Positions 54,734 to 63,971 of a DNA stretch of 64,000 bases are shown piece by piece. Numbering within the stretch: position 1 is the first letter of the stretch; the number at the start of each line of letters is the position of its first letter. Below the pieces are notes generated by a model. It saw nothing but the letters and a program-made list of their open reading frames with translations, ran no database searches and was not told the origin of the DNA. Source of the stretch: CAXBBB01 sp963841855 (lineage in GTDB: Bacteria > Bacteroidota > Rhodothermia > Rhodothermales > BA12); assembly GCA_963841855.1 (NCBI GenBank), contig CAWJEJ010000004.1, forward strand, positions 496,001-560,000. Direction: 5' to 3'. The translations under genes and the position numbers were made by a program.

Positions 54734-55615
54734 ATGCCCGAACCGACCACTCCGACGCTCGCCCCCCCGCCTCCTATCGCGACAGCGGGCGAGGTTCACA
54801 GCTTCCGCCTCGACCGGATGCACGTCGAAGTCGACGGACCCGAGACCGCTCCGCCCGTCGTGATGCTGCACGGCTGGGGCAGCAGCGCCGCGCTGATGCG
54901 TCCGTTCGCGCAGATGCTGACCGATGAGCGCCGCGTCCACAACCTCGACCTTCCGGGTCACGGCCAGACGCCGCCTCCTCCTCACGCGTGGGGCGTCCCC
55001 GAGTACGCCGAGTTGGTCGCCGCCTACGTCCGCAAACACATCGGCGACGGTCCCGTCCCGTTCATCGGCCACTCCAACGGCGGGCGCATCAGCCTGTTTA
55101 TGGCGTCGACCGATGAGTATGCCCCGCTGATCGAGCGGATGGTGCTCGTCAGTCCGTCCGGCGTGACGCCGCCGCGCGGGATGAAGTACCACGCCAAGCG
55201 GACCGTCGCGAACGTGCTCAAAGCGCCGATCAACGTGCTGCCGTCGGGCTGGCAGGACGCGGCACACCAGCACCTGCGCCACTCGCTCGTGTGGTCGATG
55301 CTGGGATCGTCCGACTACCAGAACCTCGACGACGCGATGAGGGGCACGTTCGTCAAAACCGTCGGCTTTCACGTCGACGACCAACTCGACCGCATCACCG
55401 CCCCCACCCTCCTCTTCTGGGGCGACCAAGACACCGCCATCGGCGCGACGCAGATGCAAACGCTGGAGCGCGAACTAGGCGATGCCGGACTCGTCACCCT
55501 CCCCGGAGCCGCCCACTACGGCTACCTCGACGCGCCCGACGTGGTGATGGGCGGCACGCGGCAGTTCTTGGGACTGAGCGAAAGCACGCGACCTGCTGGT
55601 CCGGCGAAAGGGTGA
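54734..55615 (+). CDS. alpha/beta-fold hydrolase
   Basis: 293 residues. Core motifs: VVMLHGWGSSAALMRPF (oxyanion HG), nucleophile elbow IGHSNGGRISL (Ser), acid in LLFWGDQDTAIG (Asp) and the last His in LPGAAHYGYLDAP. A cap region lies around residues 130-200. No signal peptide. Esterase, lactonase or C-C hydrolase activity are all possible. Divergent from rho across 263 bases, where nothing else was recognised. Confidence 0.88.
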   Translation: MPEPTTPTLAPPPPIATAGEVHSFRLDRMHVEVDGPETAPPVVMLHGWGSSAALMRPFAQMLTDERRVHNLDLPGHGQTPPPPHAWGVPEYAELVAAYVRKHIGDGPVPFIGHSNGGRISLFMASTDEYAPLIERMVLVSPSGVTPPRGMKYHAKRTVANVLKAPINVLPSGWQDAAHQHLRHSLVWSMLGSSDYQNLDDAMRGTFVKTVGFHVDDQLDRITAPTLLFWGDQDTAIGATQMQTLERELGDAGLVTLPGAAHYGYLDAPDVVMGGTRQFLGLSESTRPAGPAKG

Positions 55616-55637
55616 GCGAGAAGACCGCAGCCGCAGC

Positions 55638-55841
55638 CTATGCCGTGCGTGCTACGGTTACATACTCGACGCGCGCGCTCGGAGCAGGTACGACTTCACC
55701 GCCTCCCTCCATGCCTTCGATGTGAAAAGCAATCGCCTCAGCGATCAGACTGCGCGCTTCGGCTTCCGTCTCGCCGACAGCGACGCATCCCGGCAAGTCT
55801 GGAACGTAGGCGCCGAAACTGCTCTCGGCGTGCTCAATCAC
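55638..55841 (-). CDS. HicB-family antitoxin-like protein (orphan)
   Basis: 67 residues from a GTG. The HicB RNase-H-like fold is evident: GAYVPDLPGCVAVGETEAEA followed by LIAEAIAFHIEGM. Homologues usually start a few residues earlier (RRYAIVIEHAE-like sequence is present upstream, but with no standard start codon). No HicA gene was found on either side, so it is either an orphan or acts with a distant partner. Its 3' end lies 22 bases from the hydrolase stop. Confidence 0.75.
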   Translation of the reverse strand: MIEHAESSFGAYVPDLPGCVAVGETEAEARSLIAEAIAFHIEGMEGGGEVVPAPSARVEYVTVARTA

Positions 55842-55894
55842 GATGGCGTACCGCCTGATTGTTTTAGACCGGCTTGTTTTGCGAAAATAGCATA

Positions 55895-56308
55895 CTATAC
55901 GGTAGGCGACCTACACAGGAATATCTCCCCGCCATGCCCGAGAGCAACAGCAAGCTTACCAGGATTGATAGAGACAACCCCTTCGAGAAGCCACTCCTCG
56001 CCGAGCAGCACAGCTTCTAATGACGCTCTGAAAACCCGACTTTCACCATGCCCGAGAGCGAAAACGACAGCCGTCTTGCGCATATCAGGGCCGAGATTAA
56101 GCTTCGAGAGTATCTGCTCCGGTAGAGCGTTGACGGAGATGTCTAGTTGAGAACTCTCAATATCGTATACAGATACACCTATCCACTTCGAGGTATGCAT
56201 AGAAAGGATTGAGCGCCAGCGATCACACTTGCGCTTTGCAACGAATCGATCAATGAAGAGGCCGAGGTGCAATGCGGCCTCTGGGTCCAGATTGCTGAAG
56301 TTACTCAC
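55895..56308 (-). CDS. hypothetical protein (137 residues), lower GC
   Basis: Not recognised. MSNFSNLDPEAALHLGLFID, then SKWIGVSVYDIESSQLDISV, and a C-terminal region with two His/Gly pairs (VFALGHGESRVFRASLEAVL; LAVALGHGGEIFLCRS). Base composition is less GC-rich than neighbouring genes, suggesting transfer. It lies 53 bases upstream of hicB on the same strand, but does not look like HicA (no dsRBD-like fold and no catalytic GSHH-type His). Confidence 0.45.
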   Translation of the reverse strand: MSNFSNLDPEAALHLGLFIDRFVAKRKCDRWRSILSMHTSKWIGVSVYDIESSQLDISVNALPEQILSKLNLGPDMRKTAVVFALGHGESRVFRASLEAVLLGEEWLLEGVVSINPGKLAVALGHGGEIFLCRSPTV

Positions 56309-56324
56309 AGGGTTACGCGCAAAG

Positions 56325-56792
56325 CTACGTGGACACTAGCGGTGTCCGTTCAGCGGCTTCCTTGATCTCTCGCCCGCGCGCCGTATTCAGTCGAGTGAGA
56401 TACGGTCGAAGCACGACGCGCTCGACAGCGGTGCCGATCAAGCCAAACGGCGCGACGAACTGGATCCGGTCCCGCATGAGCGTCCCACCTATTGTCGACT
56501 CGAACATGTGGTCGTGTGCAAACGAGCGGAAGGCACCGCGCACCATCACGTCGCGAAACTGGTGAGGACGGTCGAACGACTCGATCCGAGCGCGGAGCCG
56601 TTGCCGGACGCCTAGATGTCGGCCTTCGAACTCGACCTCATCGCCTAACTCTAACAGCCGGTGGTCTGGGCGGCGCGTAACGCGTTCACCGGTGTGAGCT
56701 AAGGAGCGAGCGTGGAAGTCGATGTCGCGAGCCAGATCGAAGCAGATGTGAGGCGGAGCCGCGATGTGCGTCTGAACTTCGAGAGTCGTCAT
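56325..56792 (-). CDS. SRPBCC (START/Bet v1-like) ligand-binding family protein
   Basis: 155 residues from the ATG at 56792 (MTTLEVQTHIAAPPHICFDL), the typical polyketide-cyclase/dehydrase-like opening where APPHICFDLARDIDFHARS forms the first strand and helix pair. Later strands include GDEVEFEGRHLGVRQRLRAR and HMFESTIGGTLMRDRIQFVA. The PFGLIGTAVERVVLRPYL stretch near the end is characteristic of this subgroup. Binds a hydrophobic ligand; not necessarily an enzyme. Confidence 0.82.
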   Translation of the reverse strand: MTTLEVQTHIAAPPHICFDLARDIDFHARSLAHTGERVTRRPDHRLLELGDEVEFEGRHLGVRQRLRARIESFDRPHQFRDVMVRGAFRSFAHDHMFESTIGGTLMRDRIQFVAPFGLIGTAVERVVLRPYLTRLNTARGREIKEAAERTPLVST

Positions 56793-56843
56793 GGTGCTGC
56801 GATATGGTGCTGCGATCATGCTTTGCGGTGACGACAGTGCAAG

Positions 56844-56877
56844 GCGATTGCCGCGTCGCTCCGCTCCTCACAATGAC
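56844..56877 (-). repeat. dispersed repeat family A copy
   Basis: On the minus strand: gtcattgtgaggagcggagc, then gacgcggcaatcgc. It lies between the SRPBCC gene and the clpX stop and is one of six family A sites in the window. Confidence 0.65.
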
Positions 56878-56906
56878 AGTCTAGGAGGACGGAGTCGAGC
56901 CTATCG

Positions 56907-58181
<1,275 letters not shown>

Positions 58182-58272
58182 AGGCAAAGGGGAGACTTCA
58201 AGGTCGGACTATCGGCGGCCCGGCGCAACTCCTTTACTTTCAAGACCTCGTCCGTATCGCCGCGCTCACCCC

Positions 58273-59241
58273 ATGTCCACGTCTTCCGACCTCGCCGCCG
58301 AGCATCTTCCCAGCGCCTTCACTGAGCGCCTCGCAGCCATCGTCGGAGCCGAGCGACTGCCCACCGTCCTGTCGACGTTCGGCCCGCCCGCCCGCGTCGG
58401 CTTCCGATTCAACCCGCTGATCGCGCCACCGGACGAGACGCGTGAGTCGCTGGCCGGAGCCGGAATCCAGTTCGAGTCGATGAGTTGGTACGCCGACGCC
58501 GCCACTGTCCAGGCAGAAGACCGCGACGCTCTGCTCGCCACACCGCAGGCCGAATCGGGCGCGATTTACCTCCAGAACCTGTCGAGCATGGTGCCGCCAC
58601 TCGTTCTCGACCCGCGATCGGACGAGCGGATCTTGGACCAGACGGCGGCGCCGGGCAGCAAGACGCTCCAACTCGCCGCGCTGATGGGCGATCTGACGGA
58701 CGATGCCGAACTCGTCGCCGTCGAAGTTGTCAAGCCGCGCTTCTACAAGCTCAAGGCCAACCTGTCGTCGGGCGGCGCGCCCTGGGTGCGCACGTATCTG
58801 CAGGACGGCATGAAAGTCGGCCGCTATCGCCCCGAGCACTTCGACGCCGTCCTGCTCGACGCGCCGTGCTCGACCGAAGGCCGCTTCCGGTGGGACGAGC
58901 CGCAGACGTTCGCGTATTGGTCCGAGCGCAAGATCGCGGAGATGGCGCGCAAGCAAAAGCGTCTGCTGGCCGCCGGACTGGATGCACTCCGGCCCGGCGG
59001 CGTACTCGTCTACTCGACCTGCTCGTTCGCGCCCGAGGAGAACGAAGCCGTCGTCGCCCAGGCTCTGGCTGCTGACGATCGCCTGAGCCTCGACCCGATT
59101 ACCGTTGACGTGCCTGCCTTCTCCCCTGCCCTCACAGGTTGGCAAGGCGAAGCGTTCCACGGTGTCGCCGACGCGCGGCGCATCGTGCCGGACGGGACGT
59201 TCGAGGGGTTCTTCGTCGCTCGGATTCGGAAGGCGGTGTAG
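58273..59241 (+). CDS. RsmB/NOP-family RNA 5-methylcytosine methyltransferase
   Basis: 322 residues from the ATG at 58273. SAM-dependent. Motifs: DQTAAPGSKTLQLAALMGD (SAM loop), VEVVKPRFYKL, VLLDAPCSTEGRFRW (motif IV with one catalytic Cys) and VYSTCSFAPEENEAVV (motif VI with the second Cys). The N-terminal region (TVLSTFGPPARVGFRFNPLI) is a short RNA-binding part. It lacks the C-terminal PUA-like domain of RsmF-type enzymes, so the target (rRNA or tRNA) is unclear. Divergent from clpX. Confidence 0.9.
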   Translation: MSTSSDLAAEHLPSAFTERLAAIVGAERLPTVLSTFGPPARVGFRFNPLIAPPDETRESLAGAGIQFESMSWYADAATVQAEDRDALLATPQAESGAIYLQNLSSMVPPLVLDPRSDERILDQTAAPGSKTLQLAALMGDLTDDAELVAVEVVKPRFYKLKANLSSGGAPWVRTYLQDGMKVGRYRPEHFDAVLLDAPCSTEGRFRWDEPQTFAYWSERKIAEMARKQKRLLAAGLDALRPGGVLVYSTCSFAPEENEAVVAQALAADDRLSLDPITVDVPAFSPALTGWQGEAFHGVADARRIVPDGTFEGFFVARIRKAV

Positions 59242-59253
59242 GGCCATGCCTTC

Positions 59254-59339
59254 GTCATCGCGAGGAGCGTAGCGACGTGGCGATCTCCGTGCTTCCGGCT
59301 AGCGCAGGAGATCGCCACGGCCTGCGGCCTCGCGATGAC
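59254..59339. repeat. dispersed repeat family A, complete palindromic form
   Basis: A left half (GTCATCGCGAGGAGCGTAGC, then gacgtggcgatctcc) and an inverted right half (ggagatcgccacggcctgcg, then gcctcgcgatgac) flank a ~16-base centre. This is the fullest copy in the window and shows that the family can fold into a long hairpin. It separates the methyltransferase from the copper cluster. Confidence 0.75.
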
Positions 59340-59385
59340 TAAAGGGGAAGGTTGGGTGTCTGCCTCCTCGCCCTCGGATCGGCCA

Positions 59386-59829
59386 TTAGTCCTCCAGGTC
59401 GGCGATCAGCGCTTCCATTCGGGCGATCTCTCGCCGCTGCGTGTCGATGATCGAGTCGGCCAGAGCGCGGATTCTAGGGTCGGAGATGCGGGCGCGCTCG
59501 CTCGTGAGGACGGCGATGGAGTGATGTGGGATCATCGCCTTCATCCACGCCACGTCGTCGACGGTCTGCTGGCTGCGGACGAGCCAGAACGACAAGACGA
59601 AGAGCAGCGCGCTCCCCACGAAAATGGCGACGTTGGCGCGCTTGTCTTTGTACATCGACAGCATGAAGGCGAGCATGATGACGGCCATCGTCGCGCCCAT
59701 GTAAAGCGCCATCCAGCCTTTGGTCTGGCTCCACCACACGTGGTCGACTGTATAAACGGTCGAGTACATGAGCACGAACATGACGACCGTCGACGTGACG
59801 ATCATCCCCAGAAAGCGTTTGTAAGACAT
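59386..59829 (-). CDS. DUF305-domain small membrane protein of the copper cluster
   Basis: 147 residues with three hydrophobic segments (FLGMIVTSTVVMFVLMYSTV; WMALYMGATMAVIMLAFMLS; VAIFVGSALLFVLSFWLV), then a DUF305-type end with WMKAMIPHHSIAVLTSERAR and a helix (IIDTQRREIARMEALIADLE). The MIPHH motif is a likely metal site. DUF305 proteins often accompany copper resistance genes; here it is last in that operon, after the multicopper oxidase. Confidence 0.85.
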   Translation of the reverse strand: MSYKRFLGMIVTSTVVMFVLMYSTVYTVDHVWWSQTKGWMALYMGATMAVIMLAFMLSMYKDKRANVAIFVGSALLFVLSFWLVRSQQTVDDVAWMKAMIPHHSIAVLTSERARISDPRIRALADSIIDTQRREIARMEALIADLED

Positions 59830-59894
59830 AGTTGTAGTTCAGATCTAAACGTAGGGGCGGCATGGCATGTCGCCCAGAGGAAACCGCCGACCGA

Positions 59895-61247
59895 TCAGAC
59901 CGACACGCCATCGCGCGCCAGTTCGTCCGGCGACGCCGCCCGCGCGACGGTCCCCGGCGGGTGATCGTACCAGCCCGGATCGCGGTCGTAGTCGGTCAGC
60001 CCAGCGCGGACTTTGAGGTTGGTGTACATGCCGCCCATCGTGATGTAGCCGAACGGCCCGTCGCCGCCGACCATCGGGATCGAGTTCTCGGGCACGGCCA
60101 TGTGGCCCATCTCGACGTGTTTGCCCATGTCGTCCATGCCATACTCGCCCATCGCCATGTAGCCCGGCAAAAGCGGTTGGACGGTCCGGTTGAGCGCTTC
60201 GGATGGGACGCCGGTCACGTTGGGCACGTCGTGGCCCATCTGGTTCATCACGTGGTGGGTCATGTGGCAGTGCATCGCCCAGTCGCCCGGCGCGTCGGCG
60301 ACGAACTCGGTCGTGCGCGTCGATCCTGTTGGGACGAGGACGGTCGTTTCGGGCCACTGACCGGCTGTGGGAATCGGGCCGCCGTCGGTCGCGACGATTT
60401 TCCACGCGTAGCCGTGCAGGTGGATCGGGTGGTGGTCCATCGGCGAGAGGTTGCCGAAGCGAAAGCGGACGCGGTCGTTCAGGCCGATGACGACGGACGG
60501 CGTGGCGGGAAACGCTTTGCCGTTCATCGTGAGCAGGTTGAAGTCGCTCATCGCGTTGGGATCGGGGCGGCTCGTGCCGGGATGGATCAGCCACTCGTGC
60601 AGCATGATCGCCACGTCGCGGTCGGGTGGGTCGGGATCGCGGCGCGGGTGGACGATGAACAGGCCCGTCAATCCGAGCGCGATCTGCGCCATCTCGTCGT
60701 GGTGGCTGTGGTACATGAACGTGCCGTTCTGCCGCACGTCGAACTCGTAGCGAAACGTCTCGCCCGGCTGGATAGACGGCTGCGACAGCCCGCCGACGCC
60801 GTCCATGCCCGACGGCAAGAACAGGCCATGCCAGTGGACCGTCGTCGGCGCGCCCAATCGGTTGGTGACGTAGAAGCGCAGCCGGTCGCCTTCGACGGCT
60901 TCAATCGTCGGGCCGTGGACGCTGCCGTTGTAGCCCCAGCAGCTCGCCGTCAGTCCGGGCGCAAACTCGTGCTCGACCTCTTGGGCTGTGAGGTGATAAA
61001 CCCACGCGCCGTCCGCCGCTTGGCGACCGGTGAGCGACGAGCCGCCAGGCGTGTAGATGCGGGCCGCGCGGTCGCCCTCCCACTTGGTCGAGAGATCGGT
61101 AGTGTCAGGCGAGGCAGAGGCACGGCGAGCAGCCCCGGCGTCCCACGTGGCGGGAACGGCGGCGGCCTTTTGGAGCGGAGAGAGCGCGAGTGCGCCCAGC
61201 CCGGCGGCGCCGGTTTTGAGCCAATCGCGGCGAGAGAAGGTGGACAT
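59895..61247 (-). CDS. multicopper oxidase (CopA/CueO-type), Tat-exported
   Basis: 450 residues from the ATG at 61247, with a twin-arginine signal (STFSRRDWLKTGAAGLGAL). It oxidises Cu(I) or related substrates in the periplasm using O2. All four copper motifs are present in order: TVHWHGLFLPSGMDG, MYHSHHDEMAQ, HHPIHLHGYAW and HCHMTHHVMNQMG. A Met/His-rich stretch near the C terminus (GMDDMGKHVEMGHM) fits copper binding. Gene order and partners support copper detoxification. Confidence 0.93.
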   Translation of the reverse strand: MSTFSRRDWLKTGAAGLGALALSPLQKAAAVPATWDAGAARRASASPDTTDLSTKWEGDRAARIYTPGGSSLTGRQAADGAWVYHLTAQEVEHEFAPGLTASCWGYNGSVHGPTIEAVEGDRLRFYVTNRLGAPTTVHWHGLFLPSGMDGVGGLSQPSIQPGETFRYEFDVRQNGTFMYHSHHDEMAQIALGLTGLFIVHPRRDPDPPDRDVAIMLHEWLIHPGTSRPDPNAMSDFNLLTMNGKAFPATPSVVIGLNDRVRFRFGNLSPMDHHPIHLHGYAWKIVATDGGPIPTAGQWPETTVLVPTGSTRTTEFVADAPGDWAMHCHMTHHVMNQMGHDVPNVTGVPSEALNRTVQPLLPGYMAMGEYGMDDMGKHVEMGHMAVPENSIPMVGGDGPFGYITMGGMYTNLKVRAGLTDYDRDPGWYDHPPGTVARAASPDELARDGVSV

Positions 61248-61285
61248 AATCGTAGTCGAAAAAAGAGGAGGGTCAGCGGCGTCGG

Positions 61286-61318
61286 AAACCTGACAGGTCT
61301 CCAAGACCTGTCAGGTTT
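61286..61318. terminator. perfect 15-bp palindromic hairpin
   Basis: AAACCTGACAGGTCT (61286-61300) and AGACCTGTCAGGTTT (61304-61318) are perfect complements with a 3-base loop. Located between the TolC-like gene and the multicopper oxidase gene, it may attenuate or process the operon transcript. Palindromes of this CCTGACAGGTCT type are known as dispersed repeats in other bacteria. Confidence 0.65.
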
Positions 61319-61327
61319 GAGCGGGCA

Positions 61328-62746
61328 TCAGTGCGGGTCGGCGCGCGTCGGAGCGGACTGGGCGGACGGCGCTGCGCTCGTCGCCATTCCATCGAGCATT
61401 CCGCCCGCCATTAGCAGGTCGGCATCGGCGCGCGCGTTCCAGTAGGCGAGGCGGGCGTCGAGGTAGGCGCGTGTGGCGGCGAGTTCGTCGGCCTGGGCCT
61501 GGAGCAGCCCGAAGACGCCGACTTGCATCGCGTTGTACTGGCGCAGCGTCGCCTGAACGAGTTCTGCGCGCAGCGGGAGCACGACCTCTTGGTAGTGGCG
61601 GGCGGCTTGCTGTGCTGCGGCCAGCCGCACCTGGACCGCTTGGGCCTGAGACCGCACCAAAACGCCGAGCGCGTAGTAATCAGACTGGGCGCGGCGCAGA
61701 TCGGACCGCGCCTGGGCGATGCGCGCCTGCCCCGCGTCGAAGATCGGCAGCGCGACCGACACGTCGGGACCGACTTCCCAGTGCCCGCCTGCGCGCTCGG
61801 CTTCGGCTCCGACTTCCAGCGCGGGAACGAGCGCCTGCGGACGCGCGGCGCCTGCCACGCGAGCAGCGGCGGCGACCTGATGCCGAGCCGCAGCCAGTTC
61901 CAGGCTCGACTCGACCGAACGGGTGATTAGACCTTCGACGCTCGCGTCGCTCGGCACGTCGGGCAAATCGCTCGAGATCTCGAACGATGCGCGTTTGCCC
62001 CACACGCCCAACTGCGCGGCCAGATGGGCCCGCTGCGTCTGCACGTCGGCTTCGGTCGTCAGCAGATCGAGGCGGACCTGCTCGTAGCGCGCTTGCTCGG
62101 CCAGCAGATCGACGGCGGGAATGTTGCCCGCCTCGCGCAGCAACCGCGACGACTCGTAGGCGGCCAAGGCGTTCGCAGTCGCGCGCTGCATCACGTCGGC
62201 CTGGGCCTGAGCGGTCTGTACGGCGTAAAACGCGCGGCGCGTGTCGGCGGCGTGGCCGAGCACGACGGCGGCGACGCGCGCCTGCGACGCTTCCAACCGC
62301 GACTGAGCGACGGCCTTGCGCTGCCCCGTCCACAGCCACGACACCAGCGGGATCGACGCGCCCAGGTGCAGGTCGGGCGGCCCGCTCTCCCCCACTTCCC
62401 AACCGGCTCCGGCCGAGAGAAACGGGTTGGCGAGAAGCCCGGCCTGCACACGTTGGGCCTGAGCGACGGCCAGATCCTCATAGGCCGATTGCAGCATCCG
62501 ATCCGACAGCAGCGCGATGTGGACGGCAGACTCTTCGGTCAGCGGCAGAGCCAGCAGCGAGTCGACGAGTCGGTCGGCGCGAGCATCCGCGTCTGAGTCG
62601 AGGCGCCAGACCGCTTCCGCTTCGGTTCGACCGGACAGGTCGGCAGCCACCGGAGCGAGCGCATCGCGGGGCTGAACGGATGCGCAGCCCCCTAGGGCAA
62701 GCGCGCCCAACGATAGCGCGAAGAGGAGCGGTTTAATGTTCATCAT
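61328..62746 (-). CDS. TolC-family outer-membrane lipoprotein (CusC-like)
   Basis: 472 residues. A lipobox (LSLGALALGGCASVQ) is followed by OEP repeats: LTEESAVHIALLSDRMLQSA, YEDLAVAQAQRVQAGLLANP and, in the second half, ESSLELAAARHQVAAAARVA and LPIFDAGQARIAQARSDLRR. The C-terminal tail is Ala/Ser/Pro-rich. In this setting the likely role is copper export across the outer membrane. No CusA/CusB genes are inside the window, so the pump partner lies elsewhere. Its start overlaps the preceding stop by 14 bases. Confidence 0.88.
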   Translation of the reverse strand: MMNIKPLLFALSLGALALGGCASVQPRDALAPVAADLSGRTEAEAVWRLDSDADARADRLVDSLLALPLTEESAVHIALLSDRMLQSAYEDLAVAQAQRVQAGLLANPFLSAGAGWEVGESGPPDLHLGASIPLVSWLWTGQRKAVAQSRLEASQARVAAVVLGHAADTRRAFYAVQTAQAQADVMQRATANALAAYESSRLLREAGNIPAVDLLAEQARYEQVRLDLLTTEADVQTQRAHLAAQLGVWGKRASFEISSDLPDVPSDASVEGLITRSVESSLELAAARHQVAAAARVAGAARPQALVPALEVGAEAERAGGHWEVGPDVSVALPIFDAGQARIAQARSDLRRAQSDYYALGVLVRSQAQAVQVRLAAAQQAARHYQEVVLPLRAELVQATLRQYNAMQVGVFGLLQAQADELAATRAYLDARLAYWNARADADLLMAGGMLDGMATSAAPSAQSAPTRADPH

Positions 62747-63434
62747 GCCTTCCTCCGTTTGCCGAAGTGGGGAGCGCGTCGATGCGGCTCCCGCACATCA
62801 GCATCGAAGATCCGAAGTACGGGTTACGCGTCGACGTGCCGCGCTGGAGCCACACACCGCCCATCGGTGCCTTGGCCATGCCGCAGCGGAAGAGCGTCAG
62901 ATCCGAAACGCCGTTCGCCTGGGCCAAGCGAGCGACGCCGACACTCAACTCGCCGAACGCCAACCGCGCGTCGACCAGATCGGTGGCAGCGGCGATTGCG
63001 CCGGCGTACACCGCCAGCGTGTCGACCTCGGGCACGCTGGACAGTATCCGGGCGGCTGATTGCGCCGCGGCCAAGTCGTCGGCGGCGAGCGCTTCCTGAA
63101 TCCCGACGTAGGCCGTCAGCAGCGCGCCCAGCGAGTCGGAGGCGGCGCCGGCCTGCATCTCGTGATCGGAGTGCGACATCCCGGCGTGGTCGGCGGCGGG
63201 CGCGGCGTGCATCGCGTGGTCCATCGACGCCATCTCACCGCCTGGGCCGGGCGGATCGCCGTCGGGAACGAGCGGCGGCGGCAGATCGGGCGCAGCGGCG
63301 GGCGCGAACGTGGTGAGCGAAGTGGTGGTGTGCGGCGCGGATGGCGCAGCAGGATGGTCAGCAGGTGTGACGTTGGGGGCGGCGGCGACGCATCCTGCGA
63401 GCAGGAGGACGGGGGCCAGACGAAAAATCGGCAT
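62733..63434 (-). CDS. DUF3347-type lipoprotein of the copper cluster
   Basis: 233 residues from the ATG at 63434; LAPVLLLAGCVAAAP is a lipobox. A long Pro/Ala-rich linker and a His/Met-rich stretch (MDHAMHAAPAADHAGMSHSD) suggest metal binding. The DUF3347 domain follows (LLTAYVGIQEALAADDLAAA ... ALPTSANGG) with CGMAKAPMGGVWLQRG, the domain otherwise found at the C terminus of CusB-type proteins. Probably a periplasmic copper binder. Confidence 0.82.
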   Translation of the reverse strand: MPIFRLAPVLLLAGCVAAAPNVTPADHPAAPSAPHTTTSLTTFAPAAAPDLPPPLVPDGDPPGPGGEMASMDHAMHAAPAADHAGMSHSDHEMQAGAASDSLGALLTAYVGIQEALAADDLAAAQSAARILSSVPEVDTLAVYAGAIAAATDLVDARLAFGELSVGVARLAQANGVSDLTLFRCGMAKAPMGGVWLQRGTSTRNPYFGSSMLMCGSRIDALPTSANGGRHDEH

Positions 63435-63548
63435 CGGAAAATCGGGAGCAAACGAGAGAGCACGCGCGCCCATCGGCACGTCGTGCGAAAAGGGCGACGT
63501 GAGGTCGCCATCGACCGTCCTCACCAGCGAGGACGGCTCGTTTGCCGA

Positions 63549-63971
63549 TCAGATCAACAGTTGGCCCAGTGCCAGATAGATCGGAGGCGCGTGGCCCGGT
63601 GGTCGCCACTCGGCTAAGCGCAGACGCGGTGCACGCTCGACCGGCTCCATTGCGACCACGATGGACGCAGCGACGGGAGCAGCCGGGATCGACGCGCGGT
63701 CGATCTCTACGTGAACGACGGTCGCCACGGCTCGGAGGCAGCAGGGACCGACCAGGCAGCACGGATCGGCGTCCTGCGTCTGGGTGTCCGAACGCTCGCC
63801 ATTGGAGTGCATCGGCGCATCGGCCATCGTCTCTTCGCCCATCATCTCGTGACACGGCGGCGGCGTGGCAGGCGTCGCGGGCTGGGCGCACAACGCCGAA
63901 AGCGGTGCCGTCAGCCCGATCAGGAGCGACAGCACGCCGAGCAGCGCGAGCGGTTGGCGGAGGCGGTTCAT
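63549..63971 (-). CDS. small exported Cys/His/Met-rich protein of the copper cluster
   Basis: 140 residues from the ATG at 63971 with a signal peptide (LALLGVLSLLIGLTAPLSAL). Potential metal ligands: PPCHEMMGEETM, then DPCCLVGPCCLRA. The remainder is proline-rich and not obviously folded. The ligand pattern recalls small DUF2946-like proteins near copper genes, but family membership is uncertain. It begins about 30 bases from the right window edge, so further upstream genes of the operon may be missing. Confidence 0.65.
   Translation of the reverse strand: MNRLRQPLALLGVLSLLIGLTAPLSALCAQPATPATPPPCHEMMGEETMADAPMHSNGERSDTQTQDADPCCLVGPCCLRAVATVVHVEIDRASIPAAPVAASIVVAMEPVERAPRLRLAEWRPPGHAPPIYLALGQLLI

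Noticed and set aside
55895..56308. HicA toxin for the neighbouring HicB
   Set aside because: Too long (137 residues) and without the short dsRBD-like fold or the catalytic histidine context of HicA.
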